From assembly GCA_031460175.1 (NCBI GenBank), contig JAVKGW010000009.1, positions 1-64,000 of the forward strand: 64,000 bases of DNA. Reading direction: 5' to 3'. Below, piece by piece: positions 1 through 6,983 of the stretch (position 1 is the stretch's first letter; each line of letters begins with the position of its first letter). The notes beneath the pieces were generated by a model. The model searched no databases, was not told where the DNA came from, and saw only the letters and a program-made list of their open reading frames with translations. The position numbers and the translations under genes were made by a program. The DNA is from Armatimonadota bacterium (GTDB lineage: Bacteria; Sysuimicrobiota; Sysuimicrobiia; Sysuimicrobiales; Sysuimicrobiaceae).

Positions 1-86
1 CTCCCCGTCCGCAGCAGGGGAACGGTCAGGACGCCCACCAGCCCGAGGAGGACGCAAACCGCTTCCCACCCCGACATCCGTCGCAT
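1..86 (-). CDS. Unknown membrane or secreted protein, N-terminal fragment
   Basis: Partial gene running off the left edge. The ATG at 86-84 is preceded on the minus strand by AAAAGGAGG, nine bases from the start, an excellent ribosome binding site. The visible 28 residues begin MRRMSGWEAVCVLLGLVG and continue hydrophobic (VLTVPLL), so this is a signal anchor or the first membrane segment. Too little is left to assign a family; a permease subunit is possible. A HutC-type operator candidate lies about 100 bp upstream at 183-190. Confidence 0.6.
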   Translation of the reverse strand, partial: MRRMSGWEAVCVLLGLVGVLTVPLLRTG

Positions 87-429
87 GGCCCCTCGCCTCC
101 TTTTCCCGGTTTCTGGAACCGTCCCGGCCGGCCACACCCGAGAACGCCCGCACACCCCCGACGCACCCCGGTCATCCGGTCTGTCTATACAAATCCACAG
201 CACCACTCTATGGAGGTCCTCCCCTCCCGTCAATCCAGCCGTGGGGCGGGGACTCCGAAGGCTGCGGGAGCGGGGAGAGGTTGCGCCGCGTGCTTACAGG
301 GACCGTCCCGGGCGTGAGCCGCACCTCCAACCCCACCAGCGGCCGGGCGGCTGCGACCGCTGGCAAAGATTACCAGGTCGGATTAGCGAAGCCCGGGTGC
401 GGGATGCTGCGGATCCGGCCCTGGCTAGA
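87..429. other. Non-coding stretch without recognisable gene
   Basis: About 340 bp between the start of the leftmost gene and the recombinase remnant. Frames here have no good start/RBS and no family resemblance. I looked for tmRNA, RNase P RNA and 6S-like landmarks and saw none. The only signal is the operator-like octamer at 183-190. Most likely promoter region for the minus-strand gene plus decayed island DNA. Confidence 0.4.
183..190. promoter_or_regulatory. Candidate HutC/GntR operator, site A
   Basis: GTCTATAC (GTATAGAC on the other strand) matches the GT-N-TA-N-AC core bound by HutC-subfamily GntR regulators. In minus-strand context it reads TTTGTATAGACAGA, upstream of the gene starting at 86. 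The same octamer recurs at 20488-20495 and 38178-38185. A HutC-type regulator is encoded at 37380-38135. Confidence 0.4.
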
Positions 430-594
430 TCCCTCACGCAGGCGGGGCAAGTCCAAATCGCCCAGGAAGTTCGCAAACCGATCTAGTCACCACCGATAGG
501 TACCGAAGGTGGCCTGCGTGCACCCGGCTACCTGCTTGTTGAGCAGGAAGGCCTCGACCAAGGTGGTGAACCCTGGCTTTCCGGGCCGCTCTAT
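421..594 (-). pseudogene. Decayed tyrosine-recombinase (phage integrase) N-terminal fragment
   Basis: Reading the minus strand from 594, the frame gives TTLVEAFLLNKQ, then GCTQATFGTYRW, an in-frame TGA at 489-487, and then LDRFANFLGDL. This is the pattern of the SAM-like core-binding domain at the N-terminus of tyrosine recombinases (a 'fl...g.s..T...Y...l.rF..fl' spacing). There is no usable start codon, the stop interrupts the domain, and no catalytic domain (R..HxxR..Y) follows before further stops. It sits just downstream of the 3' end of tRNA-Arg and points the same way, the usual position of an integrase after insertion into a tRNA 3' end. Identification rests on pattern resemblance over about 45 residues. 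Confidence 0.5.
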
Positions 595-633
595 TGAGGT
601 CGCGGGCGGCTGAAACTCTTGCGGTACAAGCGC

Positions 634-709
634 TGGCGCGCCCGGAGGGATTCGAACCCCCGACCCGCTGCTTAGAAGGCAGCCGCTCTCTCCCCTGAGC
701 TACGGGCGC
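634..709 (-). tRNA. tRNA-Arg (anticodon TCT)
   Basis: On the minus strand: acceptor GCGCCCG pairs with CGGGCGC, discriminator G, and the CCA is encoded (634-636). The D arm has AGCTCAGGGGAGAGAGC. The anticodon stem GCTGC/GCAGC holds loop CTTCTAA with anticodon TCT. The T arm carries GGTTCGAATCC. The length is 76 nt. The adjacent recombinase remnant suggests this gene served as an integration site. Confidence 0.95.
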
Positions 710-719
710 GGCCCTGCTC

Positions 720-725
720 ATTCTA
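720..725 (-). promoter_or_regulatory. Likely -10 box for tRNA-Arg
   Basis: TAGAAT on the minus strand, ending 11 bases before the first tRNA-Arg base, puts a start site a few bases upstream of the mature 5' end. No convincing -35 hexamer is visible 17 bp further upstream. Confidence 0.4.
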
Positions 726-841
726 CTGCGCCGGAGCACGATCCGGGAATCGCTCCAACAGGAAGGGGACGGGGAGGCCTCCCATCAGCGCCCACGGGCA
801 AGACCCTGGGACCGACCGACGATGGCGCGGGGTGCTCCGTG

Positions 842-850
842 TGGTATAAT
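842..850 (+). promoter_or_regulatory. Extended -10 promoter of tRNA-His
   Basis: TGG-TATAAT is a perfect -10 hexamer (845-850) with the TGN extension of promoters that do not need a -35 box, and no -35 is evident. The predicted start near 857 gives a 15-nt leader before the tRNA. Confidence 0.6.
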
Positions 851-871
851 CCCCCTGGCTCACGGAGGCAC

Positions 872-947
872 GGTGGCCGTAGCTCAACGGCAGAGCACCA
901 GACTGTGGCTCTGGGGGTTGGGGGTTCAAATCCCCTCGGCCACCCCA
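872..947 (+). tRNA. tRNA-His (anticodon GTG)
   Basis: The acceptor GTGGCCG/CGGCCAC is extended by the extra 5' G (position -1, base 872) opposite C73, the identity element of tRNA-His. The anticodon stem CCAGA/TCTGG holds loop CTGTGGC with anticodon GTG. The T arm is GGGGGTTCAAATCCCC and CCA is encoded at 945-947. Confidence 0.96.
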
Positions 948-1005
948 GCAGAACCCCGAGGGTAGGAGAGGACTGTTCTGCAGGGTTCGACTTGGCGGGA
1001 GCCTC

Positions 1006-1041
1006 TTGACAGTAGTGTACTCTGTATACAAAACTCTGTAT
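1006..1041 (+). promoter_or_regulatory. Promoter and palindromic operator of the FadR-type regulator operon
   Basis: A perfect TTGACA -35 box (1006-1011) is followed by the 8-bp palindrome TGTATACA (1023-1030), overlapping possible -10 hexamers TATACA (1025) or TACAAA (1027, 15-bp spacing). CTCTGTAT occurs twice, at 1020-1027 and 1034-1041. TGTATACA-type sites are typical operators of FCD-domain GntR regulators, so autoregulation by the next gene is likely: a regulator bound here would block the -10 region. The spacing is suboptimal, consistent with a controlled promoter. Confidence 0.55.
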
Positions 1042-1079
1042 TGAACTAGCCGTATGGAGACCGATCGAGGCGGTGGCCC

Positions 1080-1940
1080 GTGCTGGCCCGGGATGCGGAG
1101 CGCCTGATCCGGTCCGAGGTCCTTCCCCTGGAGCGCTCCGAGATCAGCGCGCAGATCGCGGAGATCCTGGCCAACGAGATCATCCAGGGTCGCCTGCCCG
1201 GAGGTACCAGGCTCCGGGAAGAGGCCTTGGCCGCCCAATTTAAGACCAGCCGCACGCCGGTCCGGGAAGCCCTCCGACGCCTGGAGCGAGAGCACCTGGT
1301 GGAGCACATCCCCCGTCGAGGGTTCGTGGTGGCGACCATCCACGCCCGTGCCGTCGCGGGGATCTATCTCTGTCGGGCCTGGCTTCACGGCCTGGCCGCC
1401 CGGCAGGCCACCCTGGTCGCCACGCAGGCGGAGATCGAGGAGCTCGAGAGCTTCGTCCGCCAGATGCGCCAGGCCTTAGAGCCCCCGAATGTGCCGGAAC
1501 TGTTCCGCCTCAACGTGATCTTCCACCAGCGGATCGCGGAGATCGCCCAGAACCCAACCCTGGAGGAGATCCTGCGCGGGCTGGGACGGCCCATTCTGCG
1601 CCTTCGGTACATGTCCATCTCCGTTCCGGGACGGGCGGAGGCGTCCGTGCGGGCCCATGAGGAGATCATGACAGCGTTCCGCGCCCGGGACCCCATCCGC
1701 GTGGAAACCCTGGTCCGCGAGAACATCCTGGCCGCGGGGGAGGCGATTCTGCGCCACTACTTCCCCGAGGAACTGGGCCGGGATCCCACGCTCCTGGAGA
1801 CTTATCTGACCACGGGATACGGCCGGCCGCAGGCCTCCGTTCAGCCCGTGGCCTCGGCTCTCTCTGGGGTAGGAAAGGCCGGGGAGGGTGTTGATCGCAG
1901 GGGGCGCAAAACCGAAAGCGGGAGGAGGGCAAAGCCGTGA
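1080..1940 (+). CDS. GntR-family (FadR/FCD) transcriptional regulator
   Basis: A 286-residue protein starting at GTG. The winged helix spans about residues 15-88, with the recognition segment TSRTPVREALRRLEREHL and a wing ending RRGFVV. The all-helical FCD effector domain follows to about residue 235, with ligand-binding histidines in NVIFHQRIAEIAQN and RAHEEIM. FCD domains usually bind a carboxylate through a metal ion. It is the first gene of the operon running to 16749 and overlaps the next gene by a GTGA junction, so it probably senses a pathway acid and controls the whole operon, itself included. The last 50 residues are low-complexity and Arg-rich. The exact start is uncertain. Confidence 0.85.
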   Translation: MLARDAERLIRSEVLPLERSEISAQIAEILANEIIQGRLPGGTRLREEALAAQFKTSRTPVREALRRLEREHLVEHIPRRGFVVATIHARAVAGIYLCRAWLHGLAARQATLVATQAEIEELESFVRQMRQALEPPNVPELFRLNVIFHQRIAEIAQNPTLEEILRGLGRPILRLRYMSISVPGRAEASVRAHEEIMTAFRARDPIRVETLVRENILAAGEAILRHYFPEELGRDPTLLETYLTTGYGRPQASVQPVASALSGVGKAGEGVDRRGRKTESGRRAKP

Positions 1941-2902
1941 GACGCGTGGCCTTTCAGACGGGATTGGCCGGCTTTGTGGTGACGGTCCTGATCGTGTGCT
2001 CCGTCTCGTCCGTTCCCGCCCAGGCCCCGGTACGGCTCCGGGTGGGCATCATTCCCATCGTGGATCTGCTCCAGCTGTTCGTGGCAGACGCCAAGGGCTA
2101 CTTCGCAGAGGAAGGCTTGCGGGTGGAGACCACGACCATGGCGGGAGGTGCGCAGATCGCCCCCGCGGTGGAAGGGGGCAGTCTGGATGTGGGATGGTCC
2201 AATGTCGTCTCCATCCTGCTGGCCCGGGAGCGGGGGTTTGACTTCGTGTTCTTCGCACCGGGAGCGTTCGAGGTGGATCCCCACAACCGCGTCCACCAGT
2301 TGTTGGTCCCCGCGGACTCCCCGGTGCGCGGGGCGCGGGACCTCGTGGGCAAGACCGTGGCGGTCAACACCCTGGCGAACATCCCCTACCTCGCGGCCCT
2401 CGCGTGGCTCGACCAGCACGGGGTGAATCCGGTCCAGGTCCGGTTCGTGGAAATTCCGTTCCCCGATATGCCGGCGGCCCTGAGCGGGAAGCGGGTGGAT
2501 GCCGCGGTGGTCATCGAGCCCTTCGCGAGCGTGGCGTTGGCCCAGGGGGTTGCTCGGGTACTGGATCCACGTCCCTTCGCGGTCTTCGGTCGGAGGGTCC
2601 TGGTGGCCTCCTGGTTCGCGAAGCGCTCCTGGCTCGATCGAAACCGGCAGGCCGCAGCCGCCTTCAACCGGGCCATCCGGCGAGCGAACGAGTTCATCCT
2701 CCGTCGTCCCGGTGAGGCCCGGGCCCTGATCCCCCGGTACACCCGGGTCCCCGCGGATGTCGCGGAGCGGATGCCCCTGCCAGGGTTCTTCTCCACGGTG
2801 TTCGATTCGGACGTGCAGCCGGTGGTGGAGGCGGCTGTCAAACACGGGCTGCTGCGGAGGCCTCTTGCGCTCGGAGACATCTTAGTGCGAGGCCTGCGCT
2901 AA
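1937..2902 (+). CDS. ABC importer substrate-binding protein, SsuA/TauA/NMT1-like
   Basis: A 321-residue exported protein. The GTG start overlaps the stop of the regulator and lies behind GGAGGAGGG. The signal peptide covers residues 1-30 (ending VPAQA). The body has the family-16 solute-binding pattern: VGIIPIVD near the mature N-terminus, DAKGYFAEEGLRVE, an AALSGKRVDAAVVIEPF segment, and an aromatic/acidic pocket. These proteins bind small organic anions such as sulfonates, nitrate, aromatic acids or pyrimidine precursors. Genes for two permeases and an ATPase follow directly. The substrate is not readable from sequence, but the operon context suggests an organic acid feeding the CoA pathway downstream. 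Confidence 0.85.
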   Translation: MRRVAFQTGLAGFVVTVLIVCSVSSVPAQAPVRLRVGIIPIVDLLQLFVADAKGYFAEEGLRVETTTMAGGAQIAPAVEGGSLDVGWSNVVSILLARERGFDFVFFAPGAFEVDPHNRVHQLLVPADSPVRGARDLVGKTVAVNTLANIPYLAALAWLDQHGVNPVQVRFVEIPFPDMPAALSGKRVDAAVVIEPFASVALAQGVARVLDPRPFAVFGRRVLVASWFAKRSWLDRNRQAAAAFNRAIRRANEFILRRPGEARALIPRYTRVPADVAERMPLPGFFSTVFDSDVQPVVEAAVKHGLLRRPLALGDILVRGLR

Positions 2903-2905
2903 AGG

Positions 2906-3700
2906 ATGAGCACCGTGTGGCTCCAGGGGAAGGGATTTGACCGGTGGGTCTCGGTCCTGGGAGCGGTGCTGGCGTGGGAGGTGGTCTCCAGGGCCGGAAT
3001 TCTGCCCCCGGCCTTCTTCCCCCCTCCCAGCCGGGTCCTCCTGGCCCTGGTACGGGAACTGGGAACGGGTGAGATCCCCAAACACACCCTGACCACCCTC
3101 GCGGCCTATGCACGGGGTCTCGCCCTGGCCCTGGCCATCGGGGTGCCGTGGGGCGTCCTGCTGGGCCGGGTCCGGATCATGCGGCGGGCCAGCGCGGTGC
3201 TGATCGAGATGCTGCGGCCCATCCCCTCTGTGGCCATCATTCCCGTGGCCATCCTGCTGCTGGGGATCGGGGAGGAGATGCGGTTCGCGGTGGCTTGCTA
3301 TGCGGCGGTGTGGCCCGTGCTGTTCAACACCATGTACGGGGTCTACAACGCAGATCCCGTACTCGTGGACAGCGCCCGGGTCTTTGGGTTCGCGCGGTGG
3401 GAGGTCCTCTGGCGGGTCGTGGTTCCGTCCGCCCTTCCGTTCATCACCACGGGCATTCGGGTGAGCTCCGCGGTGGCCCTCATCGTGACCGTAACCGCGG
3501 AGATGGTGGCGGGCACCGGAGGGCTCGGCTTCTACGTGAAGGCTACAGAGCTAGGGAGCCGTGTCCCAGAGATGTACGGGGGGATTTTGCTTCTGGGAAT
3601 CCTGGGATACCTGCTGAACCACCTCCTGCGAGCCTTGGAGGGCCGGACCCTGGGGTGGTACCGGGGAGCCATGGGACGGGCGGAGGAGGCAGGAGGGTGA
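2906..3700 (+). CDS. ABC importer permease, SsuC/TauC-like (first copy)
   Basis: A 264-residue inner-membrane protein with about six membrane segments. The N-terminal helix (VLGAVLAWEVVSRAGILPPAFFPPP) is typical of this family. The cytoplasmic coupling loop lies around residues 150-175 (DSARVFGFARWEVLWRVVVPSALP). It starts four bases after the binding-protein stop. A second permease gene follows, so the importer probably uses a heterodimeric channel rather than the SsuC homodimer usual for the family. Confidence 0.88.
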   Translation: MSTVWLQGKGFDRWVSVLGAVLAWEVVSRAGILPPAFFPPPSRVLLALVRELGTGEIPKHTLTTLAAYARGLALALAIGVPWGVLLGRVRIMRRASAVLIEMLRPIPSVAIIPVAILLLGIGEEMRFAVACYAAVWPVLFNTMYGVYNADPVLVDSARVFGFARWEVLWRVVVPSALPFITTGIRVSSAVALIVTVTAEMVAGTGGLGFYVKATELGSRVPEMYGGILLLGILGYLLNHLLRALEGRTLGWYRGAMGRAEEAGG

Positions 3701-3702
3701 GG

Positions 3703-4485
3703 ATGCCGAGGGGATGGCGCGGGGTCCGGATGGCCAACTGGGCGGGATGGCTGGTTTTCCTGGCGTTTCTGGGGCTTTGGGAGATCCTTTCCCGCCGATC
3801 CGGGTCCCTGTACTTTCCCCCGATCACCCGGATCGTCGAGACCTTCATGGCCGTGTGGCAGGCCCGAAACCTCTCGGCCCACGTGGTGCCCAGCCTGGTG
3901 CGGATGGGGGAAGGGTACGGCCTCGCGGCGCTTGTGGGGACGGTCCTGGGGATTGCCATGGGGCATTGGAGACGGCTGGATCGGTTCGTGGACCCCCTCG
4001 TGGAGTTCTTCCGGGCCATCCCGCCGCCTGCGCTCATCCCCTTTGCCCTCCTCACGATGGGAATCGGAGACGCGAGCAAGGTGTTCGTGATCGCCTTCTC
4101 CAGTCTCTGGCCCATCCTCCTGAACGCCCGGGATGGGGTGCGGAACGTGGATCAGGTAATGATCGAGACCGCCAGGATGTTCGGCCTCAGCGCCCGAGAG
4201 GTGGTGATGGGGGTGGTGGCTCCGGCCACCATGCCCCAGCTCTTCGCGGGTCTCCGGACGAGTCTCGGCGTGGCCTTCATCACCATGGTGATCGCGGAGA
4301 TGGTGGGAAGCACCAATGGGCTGGGGTACTTCATCCTGAATGCCCAGCGCCTGTTTGCGGTGCCGGAGATGTACGCGGGCATCCTCCTGCTGGGCCTGTT
4401 GGGATACCTGGTAAACGGCGCTTTCGAGCGGGTGGAGGGCCGCGTCCTGGGCTGGCATCGGGGATCCCGGGCGGTGCAGCCATGA
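3703..4485 (+). CDS. ABC importer permease, SsuC/TauC-like (second copy)
   Basis: A 260-residue membrane protein, paralogous to the preceding permease: WEILSRRSGSLYFPP at the N-terminus and a coupling loop ETARMFGLSAREVVMGVVAPATMP. I take the ATG at 3703, two bases past the upstream stop and behind GGAGGGTGAGG; ATG 3730 (MANWAG) is an alternative. Two tandem, diverged permease genes next to one ATPase gene argue for a heterodimeric translocation pore. Confidence 0.85.
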   Translation: MPRGWRGVRMANWAGWLVFLAFLGLWEILSRRSGSLYFPPITRIVETFMAVWQARNLSAHVVPSLVRMGEGYGLAALVGTVLGIAMGHWRRLDRFVDPLVEFFRAIPPPALIPFALLTMGIGDASKVFVIAFSSLWPILLNARDGVRNVDQVMIETARMFGLSAREVVMGVVAPATMPQLFAGLRTSLGVAFITMVIAEMVGSTNGLGYFILNAQRLFAVPEMYAGILLLGLLGYLVNGAFERVEGRVLGWHRGSRAVQP

Positions 4486-5294
4486 GCCGGGTCGTGCTGG
4501 AAGTGGTGGACGTGAGCAAGGAATTCTCGGAACGCCAGCGGGCGGCCCTCCAAGGGGTTTCCTTCTCCGTGATGGAAGGGGAATTCGTGGCCATCGTCGG
4601 GCCCTCGGGATGCGGGAAGTCCACCTTGCTCAAGTGCGTGTGTGGTCTTATGGCCCCGTCCCGGGGCGAGATCCGGGTGGAAGGGCGTCGGGTGACAGGG
4701 CCGCCGCCCGGAGTCATCCTGGTGTTCCAGGAGTACAACCGATCCCTGTTCCCCTGGCTCACGGTGATCCAGAACGTGATGCTCCCCCTGCGGAAGCGGA
4801 AAGGACTCACGCCCCTGGACCGGGAGGGACTGGCCCTCCGGATGCTGGCGGCGGTGGGCCTCGACGGGTTCGGGAACCACTATCCGTGGGAGCTCTCCGG
4901 GGGGATGCAGCAGCGGGTGGCCATCGCCCGGGCTCTGGCCTTTCAGCCCCGCATCCTCCTCATGGACGAACCCTTCGGCTCTGTGGATGCCCTCACGCGG
5001 ATGGAGCTGGAAGATCTGTTGCTGAACCTCTGGACCCAGTTCCGGTTTACCACCCTGCTCGTCACGCACGACGTGGACGAGGCCATCTACCTCGCGGATC
5101 GAGTTCTGGTGTTCAGTGGGTCTCCGGGAAGGGTGGTGGACGACGTGCCGGTGGATCTGCCGCGACCTCGTGATCAGATCGCGACGCGGTCCGCGGCCGC
5201 GTTCGCTTCCTTGCGAAGCCGGATCTTCCGTCAGATCGGGAGCCGAAGACCGGACTGGGTGGCAACTCCGCCAGGCGAAGGAGGGCCGCGATGA
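4482..5294 (+). CDS. ABC importer ATPase, SsuB/TauB-like
   Basis: A 270-residue nucleotide-binding subunit. The Walker A GPSGCGKS is at residues 40-47, the Q-loop in VFQEYN, the signature LSGGMQQR, Walker B ILLMDEP, D-loop SVDA, and the H-loop histidine in LLVTHDVDEA. The ATG overlaps the permease stop (ATGA), so expression is translationally coupled. It energises uptake through the two preceding permeases. Confidence 0.92.
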   Translation: MSRVVLEVVDVSKEFSERQRAALQGVSFSVMEGEFVAIVGPSGCGKSTLLKCVCGLMAPSRGEIRVEGRRVTGPPPGVILVFQEYNRSLFPWLTVIQNVMLPLRKRKGLTPLDREGLALRMLAAVGLDGFGNHYPWELSGGMQQRVAIARALAFQPRILLMDEPFGSVDALTRMELEDLLLNLWTQFRFTTLLVTHDVDEAIYLADRVLVFSGSPGRVVDDVPVDLPRPRDQIATRSAAAFASLRSRIFRQIGSRRPDWVATPPGEGGPR

Positions 5295-6187
5295 ATCCGG
5301 ACAAGGTGCGAAGCTTGCAGGAGGTGGTGGCGTCCGTCCCGGAGGGGGCACATGTGGCCCTGGGAGGATTTGCCGTCTCGGGCTGCCCCATCGCCTTCGT
5401 GCACGAGATGATCCGGCAGCGGCGGGGAAGGCTGACCCTCAGTCAGGCGGTGGGGGGAATGGATACGGACCTCCTGGTGGGCGCGGGGCTGGTGGACACC
5501 CTGATCTTTGGAGGCGGATCCCTAGATCGGGCGGGCCTGCTGAACCGGGTGAACGAGGCGATCCTGAGGGGCAGGGTCCGGGTCCTGGAGCAAAGCAGCT
5601 TGGCCATCACCCTCCGCTACCATGCGGGGGCCCTCGGCATTCCTTACATTCCCACCCGTACGCTCCTGGGATCCGAGATGCTGGAACCTCTCGTGGAGGC
5701 GGGGGAGGCGGAGGTGGCGGAGGATCCCTTTGAAGGCCAGAGGATCGTCCGGCTCCGAGCCCTGCGGCCGGATGTGGCGGTGCTGCACGTCCAGATGGCA
5801 GATCGTCAGGGAAATTGCCGGATCCTGGGGCCCACGTGGGACAACCTGGAGAAGGCCCGGGCCGCCCGCCGCACCATCGTGCTCACGGAGGAGCTGGTGG
5901 ACGAGGAGGCGTTCCGGAGATCCCCGGAGGGGACGGTCCTGAGCGGCCTCTACGTGGACGCGGTGGTCCCCCTCCGTTTCTCCGCTTACCCCACCGCCTG
6001 CTACCGGAAGTACGATTACGACTTCGACCATCTGCGGCGCTACGCCACGCTCGCACAAACCGAGGAGGGGTTCGCCCAATACCTGGAGGAGTACGTCCTG
6101 GGAACCTCCGACCACGAGGGATACCTGCACCGCGTGGGGGAGGAACGCCTGCGGGATCTGGTGGCGGATCCGGAAAGGGGGTATTGA
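5291..6187 (+). CDS. CoA-transferase subunit A (family I, glutaconate/3-oxoacid type)
   Basis: A 298-residue alpha subunit of a heterodimeric family I CoA-transferase. It has the VALGGFAVSGCPIAFVHEM start, a GGGSLDRAGLLNRVN loop and an RPDVAVLHVQMADRQGN segment typical of GctA-like proteins. With the subunit encoded at 6192 it would move CoA between an acyl-CoA donor and a carboxylate acceptor, activating a substrate for the acyl-CoA dehydrogenase downstream. Its ATG overlaps the ATPase stop, tying acid uptake to acid activation. The acyl specificity cannot be read. Confidence 0.85.
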   Translation: MNPDKVRSLQEVVASVPEGAHVALGGFAVSGCPIAFVHEMIRQRRGRLTLSQAVGGMDTDLLVGAGLVDTLIFGGGSLDRAGLLNRVNEAILRGRVRVLEQSSLAITLRYHAGALGIPYIPTRTLLGSEMLEPLVEAGEAEVAEDPFEGQRIVRLRALRPDVAVLHVQMADRQGNCRILGPTWDNLEKARAARRTIVLTEELVDEEAFRRSPEGTVLSGLYVDAVVPLRFSAYPTACYRKYDYDFDHLRRYATLAQTEEGFAQYLEEYVLGTSDHEGYLHRVGEERLRDLVADPERGY

Positions 6188-6191
6188 GGCG

Positions 6192-6962
6192 ATGAGCAAA
6201 AGCCAGAGGTACAGCCCGAGCGAGATGATGGTGGTGGCCGCCTCCCGGTTGCTCCGGGACGGGGAGATCGTGTTGGTGGGACTGGGGCTTCCGCAGCTGG
6301 CGTGTCTGCTGGCGAAGGCCACGCACGCCCCGGGACTCCGAATGGTCCTCGAGATCGGAGTCCTCGAGCCCGAGCCAGTAGATCCCGCCATCGGGATCGC
6401 GGATCCACGCCTCTGGTACCGCGCCACCTGCCACACGAGCTTCACGGAGACCCTCGGGGTCCTGCTTCAAGGCGGCCGGATCGACGTGGGGTTCTTGGGC
6501 GGGGCCCAGGTGGACCGGTTCGGCAACATCAACTCCACGCACGTGTGCCAGAACGGACGGCCCGTCCGCAGATTTCGGGGCAGCGGAGGCGCATGCGACA
6601 TCGCGGCCCTGGCGGGACGGGTGATCATCATCACGCCCCACGAGCGGCGCAGGTTCCCGGAACGGGTGGATTACCGTACAAGCCCGGGCTTCCTCGAGGG
6701 AGGGCGCAGCCGGGAGGCTGCAGGCCTGCGCGGGGGGCCGGTGCACGTGATCACGGATCTGGCCGTGCTGGGGTTTGATGCGGAAACCCGGGAGATGCGG
6801 CTGATAAGCGTGCACCCGGGCGTGGACCCCGAGGCGGTGCAGGAGGCCACAGGCTTCCCGTTGGTCTGGGCCGGGGAGATCCAGACCACCCCACCCCCCT
6901 CTCGGGAGGAGCTGGAGATCCTGCGGACCCGCATCGATCCGCATGGCTGGTACCTGAGGTGA
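6192..6962 (+). CDS. CoA-transferase subunit B (family I)
   Basis: A 256-residue beta subunit, four bases after subunit A. In this family the beta subunit carries the catalytic glutamate that forms the glutamyl-CoA thioester; the equivalent stretch here is MVLEIGVLEPEP, with Glu54 the best candidate. Further family features are GLGLPQLACLLAKATHAPG near residues 30-48, the GGAQVDRFGNINST loop and the ITDLAVLGFD strand. It should act only as a complex with the preceding gene product. Confidence 0.85.
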   Translation: MSKSQRYSPSEMMVVAASRLLRDGEIVLVGLGLPQLACLLAKATHAPGLRMVLEIGVLEPEPVDPAIGIADPRLWYRATCHTSFTETLGVLLQGGRIDVGFLGGAQVDRFGNINSTHVCQNGRPVRRFRGSGGACDIAALAGRVIIITPHERRRFPERVDYRTSPGFLEGGRSREAAGLRGGPVHVITDLAVLGFDAETREMRLISVHPGVDPEAVQEATGFPLVWAGEIQTTPPPSREELEILRTRIDPHGWYLR

Positions 6963-6983
6963 GACGGAAAGGAGGGGGCGATC

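Noticed and set aside
240-430. Possible structured RNA (RNase P RNA, tmRNA, 6S)
   Set aside because: No conserved landmarks such as the RNase P P4 core or a tRNA-like end with tag frame were seen. The neighbouring translation resembles recombinase debris instead.
948-981. Inverted repeat GCAGAAC...GTTCTGC behind tRNA-His as a terminator
   Set aside because: The 7-bp stem has a 20-nt loop and no T-run follows, so termination is not supported.
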